In this document: positions 61,008-64,000 of the stretch, piece after piece
How positions within the stretch are numbered: position 1 is the stretch's first letter
Layout of the letters: each line of letters begins with the position of its first letter
Source: CBDFHC01 sp965247585
GTDB lineage: Bacteria; Chloroflexota; Dehalococcoidia; Lucifugimonadales; GCA-2712585
Assembly: GCA_965247585.1 (NCBI GenBank)
Contig: CBDFHC010000003.1
Coordinates: 1 to 64,000 of the forward strand
Length of the DNA: 64,000 nucleotides
Direction: 5' to 3'
Notes under the pieces: model-generated
Told to the model about the DNA's origin: nothing
The model's input: the letters and a program-made list of their open reading frames with translations, nothing else
The model's database searches: none
Program-made: the position numbers and the translations under genes

Positions 61008-62326
61008 CGCAGGAACCCCTCGTAATTACGCATCTGGAGCTGCGCCTCTAGCTGCCGCAGCGTATCCAAGGCTACAGAAACAAGAATCAACAGGCTGGTA
61101 GCGCTCAGTTGCAGCGCCTGTATGTTCGTCACGTTCGACGCCAGGAACGGGATCACCGCGATAAATCCTAAGAAAATCGCCCCGCCAAACGTCAGGCGGA
61201 GGATCACCCGGTTCAAATATTCCTGCGTCGGCGCCCCCGGTCTAATGCCAGTTACGAATCCACCGCTCTTTTGTAGATTTTCCGCCAGGTTCTGTTGCTG
61301 AAAGGTAATCATAGTATAGAAAAAGGCGAATACTATCGTCAGGAACCCGTACAGCGCCCAATACAGTCCAAAGCTTGGGCTCAGGTGCGACGCAAACCAG
61401 CTCGCTATGTCCCCCAACACCCCCGAGCTGTCCGCCAGAAACGTGGCGATCGTCCCTGGCAGAATCACCACGGACGACGCAAATATCAGCGGGATCACCC
61501 CTGCCGAGTTAACGCGAATAGGCAAATATGAACTGCCGGACTGCCGGTACATCCTCCCGGACCTGAATATGCTACGGCCGTACTGCACCGGAATACGCCG
61601 GTGCGCCTCGTTGAACACAACCACCAGCGCTATGATCGCAATCCCAATCACGGCAAACCCAAACAGCCCCGCCGCGTTGTCGTTGGACAGAAACCCCCGC
61701 TGAATCAGCCCTGGAAAGCCCGCCACAATCCCCGCGAAGATTATCAGAGAGATACCGTTGCCAATACCCTTCTCCGTGATCAGCTCGCCCAGCCACACCA
61801 GGAACATCACCCCTGCCACCATCGAAAATACCGCCGCCAGCGTGGGCAACAAAGCGTCCCCGGACAGCCCAATGTTATCCAGCACCCCCGCGTTCCGCAG
61901 CAGCAGAAGCTGTCCCCACGCCTGTGCCATGGCAATCGGCACCGTGGCCCAGTGCACAATCCGGTTTATCGTTTGTCGTCCCTGTTCCCCTTCCCGGGAA
62001 ATCTGCTGTAGCCGCGGTATCACCGGAACCAGCAACTGCATCACAATTGACGCCGTGATGTAGGGGAACACTCCCAGCGCCGCTATGCTCATGTTTCGCA
62101 GCGCCCCTCCGCTGAACAGATCCAGGAACCCCAGCAACTGCACCCGCTCGAACAGATTGTCCAGCGAGGCCTGGTCTACTCCTGGTATGGGCACCTGCGC
62201 CACTAGGCGGAATACCGCCAGCATTGCAAACGTAAAAAGGATCCTCGTCCGGAGGTCCGGGACCCTGAGGGAATCTAATGCGGCCTGTAATAGTCGAGGT
62301 CGGCCTTCTACCTCTCGGGCCATCAA
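61004..62326 (-). CDS. secY: Preprotein translocase subunit SecY
   Basis: The 440-residue, ten-helix channel protein has RILFTFAMLAVFRLVAQVP, FPYITASIVMQLLVPVIPRL, GIGNGISLIIFAGIVAGFP, RRIPVQYGRS and PGAPTQEYLNRVILRLTF. It forms the Sec channel in the cytoplasmic membrane. Overlaps rplO by four bases (ATGA). Confidence 0.97.
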   Translation of the reverse strand: MMAREVEGRPRLLQAALDSLRVPDLRTRILFTFAMLAVFRLVAQVPIPGVDQASLDNLFERVQLLGFLDLFSGGALRNMSIAALGVFPYITASIVMQLLVPVIPRLQQISREGEQGRQTINRIVHWATVPIAMAQAWGQLLLLRNAGVLDNIGLSGDALLPTLAAVFSMVAGVMFLVWLGELITEKGIGNGISLIIFAGIVAGFPGLIQRGFLSNDNAAGLFGFAVIGIAIIALVVVFNEAHRRIPVQYGRSIFRSGRMYRQSGSSYLPIRVNSAGVIPLIFASSVVILPGTIATFLADSSGVLGDIASWFASHLSPSFGLYWALYGFLTIVFAFFYTMITFQQQNLAENLQKSGGFVTGIRPGAPTQEYLNRVILRLTFGGAIFLGFIAVIPFLASNVTNIQALQLSATSLLILVSVALDTLRQLEAQLQMRNYEGFLR

Positions 62327-62772
62327 CTCAGGACTACCTCGGCCTTCCCTCCCGCACCCTCAATCTTCTTCTTAGCGGAACCGCTGAATCTATCTGCCTG
62401 CACCGTCAGCGCCTTGGTCAGCTCCCCATCCCCCAGAATCTTCACCGGGCTTTTCAGGTTCTTCACCAGGCCCAACTCGCGCAGTGTTTCCTTCGTGATT
62501 GGTTCCTCGCCGGTGTATGCTTCCAGCGCCCCCACGTTCACCAGCGAAAAATACTCCTTGAATATGTTCGTAAAGCCCCGCTTCTCCGGAAGCCGCTTGA
62601 TCAATGGGAGCTGTCCACCCTCAAACCCCGGCCTGGGCCCTTTGCCTGACCGTTTCTTTTGGCCATTCAGACCCTTGCCGGCGTAGGTGCCTTGCCCCGC
62701 CGAATTACCCCGTCCAATCCGCCGTCGTCGCCGCCTTGATCCCGCCTTCGGCTTGACATCGTGCTCCATCAT
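62323..62772 (-). CDS. rplO: 50S ribosomal protein L15
   Basis: The 149 residues show RRRRRIGRGNSAGQGTYAGK, GFEGGQLPLIKRLPEKRGF and ADRFSGSAKKKIEGAGGKAE. Overlaps rpmD by four bases. Confidence 0.97.
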   Translation of the reverse strand: MMEHDVKPKAGSRRRRRRIGRGNSAGQGTYAGKGLNGQKKRSGKGPRPGFEGGQLPLIKRLPEKRGFTNIFKEYFSLVNVGALEAYTGEEPITKETLRELGLVKNLKSPVKILGDGELTKALTVQADRFSGSAKKKIEGAGGKAEVVLS

Positions 62773-62984
62773 GACGCCGCCTCCGAAGTCGTTTCCGGCG
62801 ATTCCGCCAACTCTTCTACCTCCAGCAGGTGCGTCACCTTATGCACCATTCCCCTTATGGAGGGTGTGTCTTTGTGCACCACGCTATGATGCAGCCGTTT
62901 CAGCCCCAACGACTCTATAACCCTCCGCTGCCGTTGAGTCCGGCCAATCCCGCTTTTCTTCCAAGTTACCTTCAAATAAGCCAT
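62769..62984 (-). CDS. rpmD: 50S ribosomal protein L30
   Basis: The 71 residues read YLKVTWKKSGIGRTQRQRRV, then ESLGLKRLHHSVVHKDTPSI and GMVHKVTHLLEVEE, with a short Glu/Ser tail. Position between rpsE and rplO is standard. Confidence 0.95.
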   Translation of the reverse strand: MAYLKVTWKKSGIGRTQRQRRVIESLGLKRLHHSVVHKDTPSIRGMVHKVTHLLEVEELAESPETTSEAAS

Positions 62985-62989
62985 CTTTA

Positions 62990-63541
62990 CTACGCCGCTT
63001 GGGCCTCCTCTTGCACTGGGACGCCTCTGCGCCTCGCCAGCACCACCGCCGGGTCTTTCAGCTGCCTTAGCGCTTCCATCGTCGCGAATATCACGTTAAT
63101 CGGGTTGCGGGACTTCAGTGACTTTGCCACCGCGTCCTTGACACCCGCTGCATCCAGTACGGCTCTCACCGCCCCGGAGGCTATCAGCCCCGTGCCCGCT
63201 GGCGCGGGCTTTATCAGCACCAGAGACGCCGCGAATTTGGCCGATGTCTCTTGCGGGATCGTGCTTCCCTTCATCGGCACGATCAGCGTATTCTTCCGGG
63301 CGGTGGCGTTACCCTTTCGCACCGCATCCGGTATCGCGTTGGCCTTCCCCATCCCCGCTCCTACCATCCCCTCCCCGTCGCCTATTACCACCATCGCGTT
63401 GAACCGCAGGTGCCTGCCCCCTTTTACCACCTTGGATATTCTGCGAGTGTAAACCACCCGCTCCGTTATTACCGGCCCTCCATCCGTGAGCACCATCTGG
63501 TTTCGGTCTCGGTCTCGCCCTCGGTCGCCTCTTGATACCAT
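62990..63541 (-). CDS. rpsE: 30S ribosomal protein S5
   Basis: The 183 residues show ERVVYTRRISKVVKGGRHLR, FNAMVVIGDGEGMVGAGMGK and PAPAGTGLIASGAVRAVLDA. The start directly follows the rplR stop. Confidence 0.97.
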   Translation of the reverse strand: MVSRGDRGRDRDRNQMVLTDGGPVITERVVYTRRISKVVKGGRHLRFNAMVVIGDGEGMVGAGMGKANAIPDAVRKGNATARKNTLIVPMKGSTIPQETSAKFAASLVLIKPAPAGTGLIASGAVRAVLDAAGVKDAVAKSLKSRNPINVIFATMEALRQLKDPAVVLARRRGVPVQEEAQAA

Positions 63542-63907
63542 CTAAAAAGAAAGCCCTTCCTCTCTTGCCGCCTCGGCCAGTGCCTTCACTCGCCCGTGGA
63601 ACTGGTATCCTCCTCGGTCAAACACCACCTTGGAGATACCCTTCTCTACCGCCCTCTTCGCCACGCTGGCCCCAACCAGCTTGGAGAGCTCCGTCTTAGA
63701 CTTCTTCTCCCCATCTCGAATATCCTTCTCCAGGGTAGAGGCGGAGACCAACGTCTCGTGGCGGCTGTCGTCAATAATCTGCGCGCTGATATTCTTTAGG
63801 CTGCGAAATACGCACAGCCTCGGCCGCTCAGGCGTCCCCACCACCCTTTTTCGTATCCTGGCGTGGCGGACTATCCTCAGCATCCTGGGATTTCTCTCTC
63901 TAGGCAT
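63542..63907 (-). CDS. rplR: 50S ribosomal protein L18
   Basis: The 121 residues show RHARIRKRVVGTPERPRLCV, FRSLKNISAQIIDDSRHETL and VVFDRGGYQFHGRVKALAEA with C-terminal AAREEGLSF. Normal length. Confidence 0.96.
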   Translation of the reverse strand: MPRERNPRMLRIVRHARIRKRVVGTPERPRLCVFRSLKNISAQIIDDSRHETLVSASTLEKDIRDGEKKSKTELSKLVGASVAKRAVEKGISKVVFDRGGYQFHGRVKALAEAAREEGLSF

Positions 63908-63935
63908 TTTCTCCAGTCCGGTCAGTCAATTATTC

Positions 63936-64000
63936 TTATGAGCCTCTCGAAGCTGCCTTGCCCGGCTTCAGACGAATCACCTCGTCAGAATATCGGATCC
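63936..64000 (-). CDS. rplF: 50S ribosomal protein L6, C-terminal end (cut by window edge)
   Basis: On the minus strand the last codons read IRYSDEVIRLKPGKAASRGS then TAA at 63936-63938. This is the conserved end of L6 (IRY-x-DEVVRRK-x-GK type) in the expected place before rplR. Only about 20 residues are visible. Confidence 0.85.
   Translation of the reverse strand, partial: IRYSDEVIRLKPGKAASRGS

Overview
The window is a 64 kb piece of a GC-rich bacterial chromosome, about 60% G+C by eye. GTG and TTG starts are common and many genes overlap by 1-4 bases. Several features point to a Chloroflexota-type bacterium (Dehalococcoidia/SAR202-like): many acyl-CoA, SDR, MaoC and luciferase-like catabolic genes, ubiD/ubiA/ubiX/ubiE-type quinone genes, a SAM-I riboswitch over methionine salvage, and a fused spc-alpha-L13/S9 ribosomal run. 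That assignment is inference; no rRNA gene is present.

Layout. 1-3040: two inverted IS630-family copies, the first cut by the window edge, flank a lower-GC PD-(D/E)XK nuclease-like gene. 3080-7229 (-): acyl-CoA catabolic operon. 7400-8563 (+): M20 amidohydrolase. 8654-13006 (-): exported and regulatory proteins, with a third IS630 copy inside a signal peptide. 13415-17246 (+): two-part B12 acyl-CoA mutase plus CoA ligase. 17227-24314: oxidoreductase, AllA-like lyase, VTT membrane protein, N-acyl-D-amino acid deacylase, DUF1800 and NHL proteins. 24505-26100: SelW-like selenoprotein, protoglobin and two gene relics. 26311-28094: tRNA-Ile, then A-type Fe-S carrier and YgfZ/IBA57-like protein. 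28108-32906: fatty acid synthesis genes and SDRs. 33128-37990: zinc ribbon, quinone-tailoring cluster and an OsmC-like selenoprotein. 39227-45748 (+): SAM-I riboswitch, mtnA, mtnP, rhodanese, ahcY, metK and a three-subunit nitrile hydratase/thiocyanate hydrolase-like enzyme. 46598-53876: hydrolases, a ThDP enzyme and hexose-phosphate enzymes. 54593-64000 (-): rplF to rpsI with secY, adk, map, infA, rpoA and truA.

The strongest hidden signal is a pair of unlinked genes, each broken by one in-frame TGA exactly where its family has its redox cysteine: CxxU in a SelW/Rdx protein and the peroxidatic cysteine of an OsmC/YhfA protein. In both, a stem-loop can form just downstream with G-U in the apical loop at +21/+22 from the TGA, as expected of bacterial SECIS elements. 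The organism therefore probably makes selenoproteins, and ordinary gene calling would truncate both genes.

Other notable points: a mutase with the residues reported for 2-hydroxyisobutyryl-CoA mutase; a family of intergenic repeats (R1, R2, R3) whose R1 member keeps its hairpins while the stems change sequence; a 41-bp tandem duplication that frameshifts a phosphohexomutase gene; a one-base frameshift in rpmJ; and a chain with three tandem Rid domains.
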